Positions 34,705 through 43,510 are shown, counted from the first letter of the stretch. The stretch is 64,000 bases of DNA from Chryseobacterium balustinum (GCF_900168205.1 NZ_FUZE01000006.1:62001-126000), one strand, 5' to 3'. Numbers and translations are program-made. The notes: generated by a model not told the origin, from the letters alone.

Positions 34705-35318
34705 TCAGAAGAAATTCCAAAAATAAAATAAACTACAGCAGCCACTCTTGCAAGGATTTCGCGGGATTGGTTTCTGTAGTAACTCTCTGGTTTTGTTACA
34801 TCTTGTGCATCAAAACCTAAAGCATTCATGTTATTGTTTCTTGCAAAAAACAATGCTCTTAGATTATGAAAACCCTGAGAAACGATGATTACATTTTTCT
34901 TATTGTAAACATCTTTACAGCGCAAAATACTTTTGTACGTATTAAAACCTTCAGGATCTTCTATAATGATTTCTTCGGGCACACCTTCTTGATAAATCAG
35001 ATAATTTTTCATAGCGGCAGGTTCGTTATATCCCCTACTTTTTTCTCCGCTTACGATGATTTTTTTAATTTTTCCGTGATGATACAACAATGCAGTTGCA
35101 TCCATTCTTTTGGTAAAATACGGATTAGAAAGGCCGGAACGCATTCTCGGAGAAGTTCCTAAAACCAAAGCAACTTCTCTAGGCGGAATTTTTGAAATTT
35201 TGGTATAAGTTCTACCATTGGTCAATCCGAAAACCCAGGCATTAGATAAACATATCAGAAGAAAAACAATTTCTACTGACACAAAAAGTAATTTGAATAT
35301 GTTTCGGATGAATCTCAA
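34701..35318 (-). CDS. SanA/YdcF-like DUF218 membrane protein
   Basis: This 205-residue protein has one N-terminal membrane helix (LLFVSVEIVFLLICLSNAWV). A DUF218 domain follows: EVALVLGTSPRMRSGLSNPY, KIIVSGEKSRGYNEPAAMKN and the late VIIVSQGFHNLRALFFAR are the usual blocks. SanA proteins affect envelope permeability to vancomycin in Enterobacteria; the reaction is not settled. It overlaps the upstream reductase gene by 4 nt (ATGA). Confidence 0.88.
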   Translation of the reverse strand: MRFIRNIFKLLFVSVEIVFLLICLSNAWVFGLTNGRTYTKISKIPPREVALVLGTSPRMRSGLSNPYFTKRMDATALLYHHGKIKKIIVSGEKSRGYNEPAAMKNYLIYQEGVPEEIIIEDPEGFNTYKSILRCKDVYNKKNVIIVSQGFHNLRALFFARNNNMNALGFDAQDVTKPESYYRNQSREILARVAAVVYFIFGISSD

Positions 35319-36439
35319 TTGAAATCAAAGTTAAGCTTTATTTTCTTAGTTTTTGCAATTGACATACATGCTAATATTTTGCCTTGAGCTTCTTCTTTTT
35401 CGGTAAGATATTCGTTTTCCAAAAGCTCTACTTCGCCTTCTTCTACAGTACATTCGCAGCTTCCACAAATTCCTGATTTGCAAGAATAAGGAACCGGAAA
35501 TTTTTGAATCAAAAGCTGTTGAAGAATTTTCTCCCGGTTATTTGAAAGCACCGTTTGATAATTTTTACCTAAAAGTTGGAAATCTACCTCTACATTTTCA
35601 ATCAACGGAAATTCTTTTTCTACAGGATAAATGTCATCATTAAACTCTTCAAATAATTCAAAATGAATGTTCTTTTTCGGAATTCCATGATGATAACACG
35701 CATTCGCCAAAGTTTTTATCATCTCCCCTTTTCCGCAAATTAATACTTCGTCAACGGCGTCCCAAATCGTAGATTCTTCATCGGTATCATCCAGATGCAG
35801 GATTTGATTGATAATTAAATTTAATTTTTTAGCATCCAATCTTCCGTAGAAAAACTGATCTGCGGTTTTCTCTTGCGAATAAAAATAAAAAATCTGCAGT
35901 CTGTTGTGATATTGCCTTGCAAGGTTATCTAAAAGATCACGATAAACAAGTTCTTCAGAACGTTTATTTCCAAGAAAAAGAAATAGTCTCGTTCGCGGTT
36001 CATTATGAAGAATATTTTTAAAATGGCTTAAAATAGGGGTAATCCCGATTCCTGCAGCAAAACCAACAATCGTTCTGAATTCGCTTGGTTTAGAAACTAA
36101 AGTAAACCTTCCATTAGGTTCGCTCACAAGCAATTCATCGCCAGCTTGATAATTTTTATAAAGCTGTGCAGTTACACCGTTTGGAGAATTTATTTTAATT
36201 CCTAAAGCTATTTTTTCTTCATAAGGCGCTGAAGTCATTGAATAATCATTAATCACTTCTTTTCCTTCAGCATAAAATTTTACACTTACAAATTGACCTG
36301 CTTCAAACTTAAAATTTTCTTTTAAATCCTCGGGGATTTCAAGCTCCAGCGAAAAAGTATTTTTGGTCAGGTCTTCCTTTTTAGCTATTTTTAGGCGGTG
36401 AAACTTCGTCAGTTTTCCTTTATAGATTTGTTGTTCCAT
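35315..36439 (-). CDS. PaaE-like ferredoxin/NAD(P)H reductase
   Basis: This 374-residue flavoprotein is close to PaaE and phenol-hydroxylase-type reductases. The FAD domain comes first (NDYSMTSAPYE, about 80-90), then the NAD(P) domain (VGFAAGIGITPILSHF). A C-terminal plant-type 2Fe-2S domain has Cys at 320, 325, 328 and 358. It passes electrons from NAD(P)H to an unknown oxygenase or ferredoxin partner. No paaABCD genes are in the window. It is the first gene of a pair with the SanA-like gene. A -7 match TATTTTTG lies at 36456-36449. Confidence 0.88.
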   Translation of the reverse strand: MEQQIYKGKLTKFHRLKIAKKEDLTKNTFSLELEIPEDLKENFKFEAGQFVSVKFYAEGKEVINDYSMTSAPYEEKIALGIKINSPNGVTAQLYKNYQAGDELLVSEPNGRFTLVSKPSEFRTIVGFAAGIGITPILSHFKNILHNEPRTRLFLFLGNKRSEELVYRDLLDNLARQYHNRLQIFYFYSQEKTADQFFYGRLDAKKLNLIINQILHLDDTDEESTIWDAVDEVLICGKGEMIKTLANACYHHGIPKKNIHFELFEEFNDDIYPVEKEFPLIENVEVDFQLLGKNYQTVLSNNREKILQQLLIQKFPVPYSCKSGICGSCECTVEEGEVELLENEYLTEKEEAQGKILACMSIAKTKKIKLNFDFN

Positions 36440-36511
36440 ACTTCATTTCAAAAATAAATAAAAAATAATTATGAAACTGACCTTCGCCCAACTTTCTTAC
36501 AAACAAAACCA

Positions 36512-36622
36512 ATGAAAAATACCTTTCGTATATTTCATTTTAACAAAAGAATGTTTTATGAAATCGCCATGCTCGCTGAACAAAAACCAATGAAGATGGC
36601 AACGATTCCATATGACCTTTAA
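36512..36622 (+). CDS. Possible 36-residue small protein
   Basis: An ATG frame of 36 codons fills the gap between the divergent reductase and thioredoxin genes. It starts MKNTFRIFHFNKRMFYEIAM and ends near MATIPYDL. It is Met-rich and has no signal peptide. No clear ribosome-binding site or promoter supports it and no family was recognised. It may be a short real gene or chance. Confidence 0.3.
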   Translation: MKNTFRIFHFNKRMFYEIAMLAEQKPMKMATIPYDL

Positions 36623-36640
36623 AAATAAAATTATCTGCAT

Positions 36641-37204
36641 ATGAAAAAAATAATTTTAACTGTACTTTTAGCAACTGTTCTTATCGGTTGTAAAAAAGAA
36701 GCAGAAAAAACGAACGAAGATATAAGCACAACAGATTCTACAGATATTCAGGATACTGCACAACCAGAAGCGGCAAATGTTTCTTTAAAATCTGTTTCTA
36801 CACAGCAAACTGCTGATTTTTTGCAAAAGAAAAATGATACTTTATATGTTACCAATTTTTTTGCAACATGGTGTGGACCATGTGTAAAGGAAATTCCCCA
36901 TTTTAAAAAGAAAATTGAAGAGCTGAAAGATCAGCCTGTAAAAATTACTTTTGTAAGTTTAGATCAAAAAGAGATTTGGAATACTGAAGTCCCACGTTTT
37001 ACAATGCAGCAAGGCATTCAGAATTATACTGTTCTTTTAGACGGGCAGCTTTTGGATGGAAACTTTTTCACAAGTAATTTTAAACAATGGACTGGAAACG
37101 CAATTCCGTTTACATTTATGAGAAGAGGCGACAAAACTGACGAAACATTGGGAATGATCAGTGAAGAGCAGCTCAACGAAAAAATTTCTTCTCTTTTGAA
37201 ATAA
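36641..37204 (+). CDS. TlpA-like thioredoxin lipoprotein
   Basis: This 187-residue envelope thiol-disulphide protein has a lipobox LIGC (Cys 17) and an acidic Thr/Ser linker to about residue 50. A thioredoxin fold follows with WCGPC at 77-81 and a cis-Pro region at NAIPFTFM. It probably reduces or exchanges disulphides at the periplasmic face. It lies 20 nt before the iron-type permease gene and may be co-transcribed. Confidence 0.9.
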   Translation: MKKIILTVLLATVLIGCKKEAEKTNEDISTTDSTDIQDTAQPEAANVSLKSVSTQQTADFLQKKNDTLYVTNFFATWCGPCVKEIPHFKKKIEELKDQPVKITFVSLDQKEIWNTEVPRFTMQQGIQNYTVLLDGQLLDGNFFTSNFKQWTGNAIPFTFMRRGDKTDETLGMISEEQLNEKISSLLK

Positions 37205-37224
37205 AAGTTAAGCAGTAATTCGAA

Positions 37225-38196
37225 ATGTCTAAAAAATTTAAGATCCTGTGTTTATTTTTATTGGTTGCAGTTATTTTGACAGCGATCATTAATCTGAATA
37301 CAGGATTTTTGACTTTAAATCTTCAGGATTTTTTCCAAGATTCTACCAATAGCCAGATTGCAGAAATTCGCGTAAACCGTGTTTTAGTAATGCTTTTGGC
37401 AGGAATTTCAATTCCAACTTCAGGTTTTCTGATGCAGGAATATTTTCAAAATCCTCTTGCGGGACCAGATATTTTAGGAATAACTTCTGTTGCAAGCTTA
37501 TCTGTTGCATTTTATATTTTCTTTTCGCATGATATTTTACTGCCTGAATTTCTTCAAAACAGCTTTCTAAGTTTATCTGCAATTATCGGAAGCTTAGTAT
37601 TGATGCTTGTTCTGCTGTCGATGTCAAATAAATTTCAGGATAAATCTTATCTTATTATTTTCGGATTTTTGGTATCGGCTTTGGCTGGAGCTATTGTCTC
37701 TCTTCTTCAGTTTTATGCAGAAAATCAAAGCTTAAAAAATTATATTTTATGGTCTTTCGGAGCCAATAATATGGTGTCGAGAAATCAGATTATCGTGCTG
37801 TCTATTTTAGTTTTTATAGGATTATTAATTTGTTTTAAAACAATAAAACCCTTAATCGGAAATTCTTTGGGAAGTTCATATGCTCAGAGTTTAGGAGTTA
37901 ATTTGAATCATCTGAAATTGATGATAATCATTGCTTCTTCTCTACTTTCGGCTTCGGTTACGGCATTTTTAGGGCCTATTTTATTCATCGGGATTATTGT
38001 TCCTCACTTTTGCAGATTGATTTATAATCCTGCAAAACTTTGGCAGCAATGGATTTTGAATATGTTTCTGGGAATGGTTATGATGTTATTTTTCTCTATT
38101 GTTGCAGAAAAAACGCAGATTCCTTTGAATGTTATCAGTTCAGTTTTTGGTATTCCTGTGATTTTAATGATGCTTTTGAAACAAAATAAAGTGTAA
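37225..38196 (+). CDS. FecCD-type iron-siderophore/cobalamin ABC permease
   Basis: This 323-residue protein has about nine or ten membrane helices with the FecCD/BtuC family blocks RVLVMLLAGISIPTSGFLMQ, NPLAGPDILGITS and FLGPILFIGIIVPHFCRLIY. The last contains the loop that meets the ATPase. It imports siderophore-iron or cobalamin from the periplasm. No binding-protein gene is nearby. The ATPase gene comes 709 bp later, after a repeat-flanked GxxExxY gene. Confidence 0.92.
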   Translation: MSKKFKILCLFLLVAVILTAIINLNTGFLTLNLQDFFQDSTNSQIAEIRVNRVLVMLLAGISIPTSGFLMQEYFQNPLAGPDILGITSVASLSVAFYIFFSHDILLPEFLQNSFLSLSAIIGSLVLMLVLLSMSNKFQDKSYLIIFGFLVSALAGAIVSLLQFYAENQSLKNYILWSFGANNMVSRNQIIVLSILVFIGLLICFKTIKPLIGNSLGSSYAQSLGVNLNHLKLMIIIASSLLSASVTAFLGPILFIGIIVPHFCRLIYNPAKLWQQWILNMFLGMVMMLFFSIVAEKTQIPLNVISSVFGIPVILMMLLKQNKV

Positions 38197-38199
38197 TTG

Positions 38200-38393
38200 T
38201 TGGTATTTCGCAAAGGCGCAAAGTTTTTCATAAAAATAATGTTTTAAGGCGCAAGGATTTTATCTTTGATAAAATTTAAGATTGTAAAATATAAGTAAAA
38301 AAATAATTTCAATACTGGTTGAAAATCTTTGATTTTCTTGCGCCTTAGAAACAGCATAAAAATTAAGAAAATTGCGCCTTTGCGAAATACCAA
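38200..38393. repeat. 194-bp palindromic element with nested inverted arms
   Basis: The outer arms are a perfect 22-bp inverted repeat (38200-38221 with 38372-38393) containing CGCAAAGGCGCAA. Inner arms at about 38240-38256 and 38337-38353 (TGTTTTAAGGCGCAAG and its near-complement) are nearly perfect too. The centre is AT-rich and non-coding. It resembles a miniature palindromic mobile repeat of the CGCAAAG family, related to 14515-14621. Confidence 0.75.
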
Positions 38394-38430
38394 CATTAAA
38401 CACAAACGATAAAATAAAAAGCACAATACA

Positions 38431-38808
38431 ATGACAGAAAATGAATTATCAAAAATTGTTTTTGAAACAGGATTAAAAATCCATAAAAAACTTGGAGCAG
38501 GACTGTTTGAACATGTATATGAAGAATGTCTTTTTTATGAATTAACAAAAGCAGGATTGGCTGTTGAAAAACAAAAACTACTTCCAATTATTTATGAAGA
38601 ATTAAAAATTGAAAACGCTTTCAGATTAGATATGATTATTGAAAATAAATTAATTTTAGAAATAAAAACTGTTGAGTATATTAATTCAATTCATAAAGCT
38701 CAACTTCTAACGTATTTAAAAATGACAAATTGCAAATTAGGACTATTATTAAATTTTCAATCTGATGTTTTCAAAAATGGAGTAACAAGAATTGTAAACT
38801 TTTTATAA
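38431..38808 (+). CDS. GxxExxY protein (PD-(D/E)XK nuclease-like)
   Basis: The 125-residue protein has the naming motif GLFEHVY at residues 24-30 and the fold's catalytic-like residues in FRLDMIIENKLILEIKTVE (D then ExK, about 67-83), followed by QLLTYLKMTNCKLGLLLNF. The group is common in Bacteroidota and lacks a proven function. It sits between a permease gene and its ATPase gene and is bracketed by diverged copies of one repeat (38337-38394 and 38842-38902), so it looks inserted. Confidence 0.9.
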   Translation: MTENELSKIVFETGLKIHKKLGAGLFEHVYEECLFYELTKAGLAVEKQKLLPIIYEELKIENAFRLDMIIENKLILEIKTVEYINSIHKAQLLTYLKMTNCKLGLLLNFQSDVFKNGVTRIVNFL

Positions 38809-38841
38809 ATAAAGCTAACAAAAATTTGACAAAGTCAAATT

Positions 38842-38902
38842 CTTTGCGCCTTAAAACACTATTTTTGTAAAAGAAACTTCGAGTCTTTTGCGATAAACCA
38901 AC
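38842..38902. repeat. Second copy of the CGCAAAG repeat arm
   Basis: This 61-bp segment parallels the right arm at 38337-38394: TTTGCGCCTTAAAACA corresponds to TTGCGCCTTAGAAACA, and TTTTGCGATAAACCAAC to CTTTGCGAAATACCAAC. The two copies are in direct orientation on either side of the GxxExxY gene. Confidence 0.65.
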
Positions 38903-38904
38903 AA

Positions 38905-39828
38905 ATGCACCTACAAATAAAAAAAGCCAATATCGGTTACGATAAAACCTTAATTTCAAATGCCAACGCATCTTTGAATTTAGGAGACGTTTGCTTGCTG
39001 ATTGGAAATAACGGTGTAGGAAAAACTACTTTAATTAAATCTATTCTCCATCAAAATTCTTTATTAAACGGAGAAATTTTAATTAATAATAAAAATATAA
39101 AGTATTTATCGGTAAAAGAAATTGCTGAAAATATTGCCATTGTCTTTTCTAAAGCAATCATTCCACAAAATTATACGGTTGAAGATTTAATTTCTTTGGG
39201 AAAATACATTTATTATCCTTTTTATTTTGAGCTTAAAAAAGAAGACCGGGAAGAAGTTTCAAATATTATTTTAGAGTTAGATTTAGAGCAATACAAAAAT
39301 ACTCCTTTAAAAAATCTATCTGATGGAAATCTGCAAAAAGCATTTATTGGACGTGCATTAACGCAGAACTCTCCTATTATTATTCTCGATGAACCCACAA
39401 CTCATTTGGATGAAAAAAATAAAATCATCATTCTAAAAACACTTCGAAAACTTGCCAAAGAACAAAATAAACTGATTTTGTTTTCTTCACACGACTGGCG
39501 TTTGGCAAAAGAATTTGCCGACAAGATTTGGTATGTTAAGAACCAAGAACTGTTTTCTGGAATTGTAGAAGATGTTTTACTGAATCATAATGAATTAACC
39601 AATGCATCACTATTCCAGGTGAATGAAAATTTTGTGGCTCCTTCTATTATTTCGCCCGAAATTCAAAAAGAGATGCTGTATTCTTTACTGCAAAAAAACT
39701 TTCAAAAAGACCTTTCTTTATTTCAATTTAAATATAACAATACATTTTGGGAGATTTCATACAAAAATGAAATACACAAATGCGAATCCTTTGAAGAAAT
39801 AGTTAATTTAATCTCAAAGCTTTACTAA
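38905..39828 (+). CDS. Iron/cobalamin-type ABC transporter ATPase
   Basis: This 307-residue ATPase partners the FecCD-type permease. Walker A is GNNGVGKTT (about 34-42). The signature is LSDGN, a variant of LSGGQ (about 137-141), and Walker B is PIIILDEPTTHLDE (about 155-168), followed by SSHD with the switch His. A C-terminal extension of about 80 residues has no recognised domain. The gene should be co-transcribed with the permease, but the inserted GxxExxY cassette lies between them. Confidence 0.9.
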   Translation: MHLQIKKANIGYDKTLISNANASLNLGDVCLLIGNNGVGKTTLIKSILHQNSLLNGEILINNKNIKYLSVKEIAENIAIVFSKAIIPQNYTVEDLISLGKYIYYPFYFELKKEDREEVSNIILELDLEQYKNTPLKNLSDGNLQKAFIGRALTQNSPIIILDEPTTHLDEKNKIIILKTLRKLAKEQNKLILFSSHDWRLAKEFADKIWYVKNQELFSGIVEDVLLNHNELTNASLFQVNENFVAPSIISPEIQKEMLYSLLQKNFQKDLSLFQFKYNNTFWEISYKNEIHKCESFEEIVNLISKLY

Positions 39829-39854
39829 TACGCTAATTTAATTATTTATTCCAC

Positions 39855-39874
39855 ATACTATGCATGCATAGTAT
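39855..39874. promoter_or_regulatory. Distal palindromic operator before the fad regulator
   Basis: ATACTATGCATGCATAGTAT is a perfect 20-bp palindrome. A second copy with one mismatch lies 83 bp downstream at 39938-39957. Both are probably bound by the MarR-type protein encoded next. Confidence 0.7.
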
Positions 39875-39937
39875 TATGCTTATCATACAATTTAACGTAC
39901 TGAAATTCAGTTAATTAATAAATTTTACTATTAATTA

Positions 39938-39969
39938 ATACTATGCATGCATAATATTTGCTACATTTG
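39938..39969 (+). promoter_or_regulatory. Proximal operator and promoter of the marR-fad operon
   Basis: The second copy of the 20-bp palindrome (39938-39957, one mismatch) overlaps the spot where a -33 element would lie. TACATTTG at 39962-39969 matches TAnnTTTG. The marR ATG follows at 39992. A bound repressor would cover the promoter, and the paired sites could allow looping or cooperative binding. Confidence 0.65.
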
Positions 39970-39991
39970 ATAAAACCGATAAGCAAAAAAT

Positions 39992-40444
39992 ATGATGGAT
40001 AACAATAAAGAGAAAACAGAAAATGTAGACCTCATTCTGAAACAGACCTGGTTGGCTGTTTCTAAAATGTATACTGAGCTTGCACAGGAACACGATTCTA
40101 CCGCAGTACAAGCCTTAACTTTATTAAAAATTGACCCAAAAGAAGGTACAAGAAGTACCAATTTAGGACCTAAAATGGCCATTGAGCCAACTTCCCTCAC
40201 AAGGATTATTAAACTCCTTGAAGACAACGGATACATCTACAAAGAAAAGACGACTACCGATAAAAGAGAAGTTATCATTAAGCTTACCGATAAAGGATTG
40301 AGCTCAAGAAATATGTCTAAAGAAGTGGTGGTGAATTTCAACAAAAAAGTAATGGAAAAAATTGCTCCCGATAAGTTGGATACCTTCAAAGAAGTAATGA
40401 GTGAAATCATGAAAATTGCTGCCGACTTGAATAATAGAAAATAA
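39992..40444 (+). CDS. MarR-family regulator of beta-oxidation
   Basis: This 150-residue MarR protein has helix-turn-helix and wing segments in RSTNLGPKMAIEPTSLTRII and LLEDNGYIYKEKTTTDKREV (about 52-90), with flanking dimerisation helices. It starts at either of two adjacent ATG codons (39992 or 39995). It precedes the HCDH-ECH gene by 68 nt, and twin palindromes lie in its promoter. An acyl-CoA-responsive repressor of fatty-acid breakdown is the natural reading, by analogy with other fad-linked regulators. Confidence 0.88.
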   Translation: MMDNNKEKTENVDLILKQTWLAVSKMYTELAQEHDSTAVQALTLLKIDPKEGTRSTNLGPKMAIEPTSLTRIIKLLEDNGYIYKEKTTTDKREVIIKLTDKGLSSRNMSKEVVVNFNKKVMEKIAPDKLDTFKEVMSEIMKIAADLNNRK

Positions 40445-40512
40445 AAAAAACTTCTTTTGAAGGGTGATTAAAAGCCAATTTAATTAAACGATAATAACTA
40501 AAATAAATATTA

Positions 40513-42906
40513 ATGAAAAGAAGAATCAAACACGTGACGGTATTAGGTTCAGGAATTATGGGAAGCGGTATTGCTGCACACTTTGCCAATATTGGCGTGC
40601 AGGTTTCACTGCTCGATATTATTCCGTTTGAATTGAATGAAGCCGAGCAGAAAAAAGGTTTGACCAAAGATGACAAAGCTGTTCGTAACAGAATTGCTTC
40701 AGAAAACTTTGAAAAACTGAAAAAATCAAGTCCGGCTCTACTCTATTCTCCGAAATTTGCAGATAGAATTAAGGTTGGGAATTTTGATGATGATTTAGCT
40801 AAAATAAAAGACACTGACTGGATTATTGAAGTTGTCGTTGAAAAACTAGACATTAAAAAATCAGTTTACGAAAAAATCGAACAGTTCAGAAAACCCGGAA
40901 CTTTAGTTTCTTCAAATACTTCAGGAATTCCAATTAATATGTTGGTAGAAGGAAGAAGCGATGATTTCAAACATTATTTTGCAGGAACGCACTTCTTTAA
41001 TCCGGTAAGATATCTTCCATTGTTGGAAATTATCCCTACAAAAGATACTGCACCGGAAATTATTGACTTCTACATGAGCTATGGCGCAAAATTCTTAGGA
41101 AAGACAACTGTTTTAGCGAAAGATACCCCTGCGTTTATTGCCAACAGAATTGGAGTTTTCTCAATGATGGATTTGCTTCATAATGTTCAGAAATTAGGTT
41201 TAAATGTTTCTGATGTAGATAAATTAACCGGTCCGGTTATTGGCCGACCAAAATCTGCGACGTTCAGAACTGCCGATGTTGTAGGTTTAGATACTTTGGT
41301 AATGGTTGCGAATGGCGTTCGTAACAGCGGTGTTGAAGCTAATGATTTTAATAATGTTTTTGCACTGCCTGATTACATCCAGAAAATGGTTGATAATAAA
41401 TGGTTGGGTTCAAAAACTGAACAAGGTTTCTACAAAAAAGTGAAAGGAGCTGACGGAAAATCTGAAATTCACGGATTAAATCTTGATACTTTAGAATACG
41501 AACTTCAAGGAAAATCTTCTTTCCCGACTTTAGAATTAACTAAAAATATTGATAAACCAATTGACAGATTTAAAGTTTTAATTGGTGGAAAAGATAAAGC
41601 CGGAGAGCTTTACAGAAAATCTTTGGGAGCATTATTCGCTTATGTTTCGCATAAAGTTCCTGAAATTTCTGATGAAGTGTACAAAATCGACGATGCGATG
41701 AGAGCAGGTTTCGGTTGGGAAAACGGTCCTTTTGAAATCTGGGATGCCGTTGGTGTTCAAAAAGGTATTGAATTAGCTAAAGAAGCCGGTTATGAAGTTT
41801 CAGACTGGGTTAAAAATGTAGAATCTTTCTATAAAGTAAATGATGAAGGACAAAGTATTTTCGTTGATAAGAATTCAGGAGAATACAACAAAATTCCGGG
41901 TCAGGATGCTTTCATTATTTTAGATAATATCAGAAAAAATAAAACGCTTTGGAGTAATTCAGGAGCTTCGATTGAAGATTTAGGCGACGGAATTATCAAC
42001 TTTGAAATCCGTTCTAAAATGAACTCTCTTGGAGGTGAAGTTTTGGATGGATTAAACAGAGCGATTGATTTAGCTGAAAAAGAATATGACGGGTTAGTGA
42101 TCGGAAATCAAGGAACAAATTTCTCTGTAGGAGCAAATTTAGCAATGATTTTAATGATGGCTATCGAACAGGATTGGGATGATTTGAATATGGCCATTGC
42201 GTATTTCCAAAAATCGATGATGAGAGTTCGTTACTCTTCTATTCCTGTAGTTGTCGCTCCTCATGGAATGACGCTTGGTGGTGGTTGCGAAATGACAATG
42301 CACGCAGACAGAGTAGTTGCAGCAGCAGAAACTTACATAGGATTGGTAGAAACCGGAGTCGGTGTAATTCCTGGTGGTGGTGGAACTAAAGAATTTGCTT
42401 TGAGAACTTCAAGAGAATTCCACACTGATGATGTGAAAAATAATAGACTTCGTGAAGCTTTCATGAATATTGCAATGGGAAAAGTGGCAACTTCTGCTTA
42501 TGAAGCTTACGATATGGGTATTCTTGAAAAAGGAAAAGATATCGTAGTGGTTGACAAAAAACGTCAGATTGCAGAAGCTAAAAAAGTGGCAAAATTATTG
42601 GCTGAACAAGGTTATACTCAACCTATCGAGCAAACCGTAAAAGTATTGGGTAAAGATGCTTTGGGAATGTTCTACGTGGGAACCGACCAAATGTTAACCG
42701 GAAACTTTATCTCTGAACATGACAAGAAAATTGCAGATAAATTAGCCAACGTTTTGGTAGGTGGAAATCTTTCTGAACCAACTGTTGTAACTGAACAGTA
42801 CCTATTGAATCTTGAAAGAGAAACATTCTTACAGCTTTGCGGTGAAAGAAAAACTTTGGAGAGAATTCAGTTTATGTTACAGAAAGGAAAACCGTTGAGA
42901 AATTAA
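40513..42906 (+). CDS. 3-hydroxyacyl-CoA dehydrogenase / enoyl-CoA hydratase
   Basis: This 797-residue bifunctional enzyme carries out the hydration and NAD-dependent dehydrogenation steps of fatty-acid beta-oxidation. The dehydrogenase comes first: NAD fold VLGSGIMGSGIAAHFANIG (about 10-28) and THFFNPVRYLPLLEI (about 160-174). The hydratase is C-terminal: NFSVGANLAMI and HGMTLGGGCEMTMHADRVVA (about 590-610), which give the oxyanion hole. This order is the reverse of E. coli FadB. The thiolase and acyl-CoA dehydrogenase follow in the same direction, with two inserted genes between. Confidence 0.95.
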   Translation: MKRRIKHVTVLGSGIMGSGIAAHFANIGVQVSLLDIIPFELNEAEQKKGLTKDDKAVRNRIASENFEKLKKSSPALLYSPKFADRIKVGNFDDDLAKIKDTDWIIEVVVEKLDIKKSVYEKIEQFRKPGTLVSSNTSGIPINMLVEGRSDDFKHYFAGTHFFNPVRYLPLLEIIPTKDTAPEIIDFYMSYGAKFLGKTTVLAKDTPAFIANRIGVFSMMDLLHNVQKLGLNVSDVDKLTGPVIGRPKSATFRTADVVGLDTLVMVANGVRNSGVEANDFNNVFALPDYIQKMVDNKWLGSKTEQGFYKKVKGADGKSEIHGLNLDTLEYELQGKSSFPTLELTKNIDKPIDRFKVLIGGKDKAGELYRKSLGALFAYVSHKVPEISDEVYKIDDAMRAGFGWENGPFEIWDAVGVQKGIELAKEAGYEVSDWVKNVESFYKVNDEGQSIFVDKNSGEYNKIPGQDAFIILDNIRKNKTLWSNSGASIEDLGDGIINFEIRSKMNSLGGEVLDGLNRAIDLAEKEYDGLVIGNQGTNFSVGANLAMILMMAIEQDWDDLNMAIAYFQKSMMRVRYSSIPVVVAPHGMTLGGGCEMTMHADRVVAAAETYIGLVETGVGVIPGGGGTKEFALRTSREFHTDDVKNNRLREAFMNIAMGKVATSAYEAYDMGILEKGKDIVVVDKKRQIAEAKKVAKLLAEQGYTQPIEQTVKVLGKDALGMFYVGTDQMLTGNFISEHDKKIADKLANVLVGGNLSEPTVVTEQYLLNLERETFLQLCGERKTLERIQFMLQKGKPLRN

Positions 42907-42907
42907 T

Positions 42908-42931
42908 AGGGAGCTCCGTAGGAGCGAACTG
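42908..42931 (+). repeat. REP-like hairpin 1
   Basis: GCTCC-GTA-GGAGC (42913-42925) forms a 5-bp hairpin followed by GAACTGTTAATAGC. Its inverted partner is the hairpin at 43458-43479. Confidence 0.7.
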
Positions 42932-42962
42932 TTAATAGCAGAATAATTTTAGAAAACATGAA

Positions 42963-42982
42963 GCCTCGTAGAGGCGACCTGA
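42963..42982 (+). repeat. REP-like hairpin 2
   Basis: GCCTC-GTA-GAGGC (42963-42975) is followed by GACCTGAT, the same tail as the other copies. Its inverted partner lies at 43511-43530. Confidence 0.7.
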
Positions 42983-42992
42983 TAATAATTTT

Positions 42993-43457
42993 ATGGCAAA
43001 CACATACACACAAATTTATATCCAAATTGTTTTCGCTGTTAAAGGAAGACAAAACCTGATTCCAAAAGAAAACAGAGAAGAATTACATAAATTTATCACA
43101 GGTATTGTTTCCCATAGAAATCAAAAATTATTCGCAGTTTTTGCAATGCCGGATCATGTTCATATTCTTGTAAGTATGAGTCCGATAGTTACAATTTCTG
43201 ATTTGGTAAGAGATATTAAAGCAGGTTCTTCAAAATTCATTAACGAAAAAGGATGGATGAATGGAAAATTCAATTGGCAGGAAGGTTATGGTGCATTTTC
43301 TTACTCTAAAAGTAGTGTTGATACGGTTGTGAAATATATTTTAAACCAAGAAGTACATCATAAAACGAAAACATTTAGAGAAGAATATTTAGAATTTATG
43401 TCAAAATTTGAAATTGAATACGATTCAAAATATTTATTTGAATGGATTGAAGATTAA
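42993..43457 (+). mobile_element. IS200-like / REP-associated Y1 tyrosine transposase
   Basis: The 154-residue protein is a single-domain HUH endonuclease. The metal-binding pair is in AMPDHVHILV (H55 and H57) and the nucleophile is probably Y115 in VVKYILNQE. Full length is kept and no stop interrupts it. It is framed by four short palindromes, two on each side in mirror orientation, as expected for REP-associated tyrosine transposases. The unit sits between two genes of the beta-oxidation operon and reads in the same direction, so transcription could continue through it. Confidence 0.88.
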
Positions 43458-43479
43458 CAGGTCGCTCCTACGGAGCTCC
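43458..43479 (-). repeat. REP-like hairpin 3
   Basis: This copy starts at the base after the transposase stop. Read on the minus strand it gives GCTCC-GTA-GGAGC followed by GACCTGTTAAT, the inverted form of hairpin 1. Confidence 0.7.
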
Positions 43480-43510
43480 TCGATTTGCAAAACAGAAACA
43501 AAAGCTATGA

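Noticed and set aside
35315-36439. Part of a phenylacetate degradation (paa) cluster
   Set aside because: Only the reductase-like gene is present; no paaABCD or paaK/paaZ genes adjoin it. It is paired with a SanA-like gene instead.
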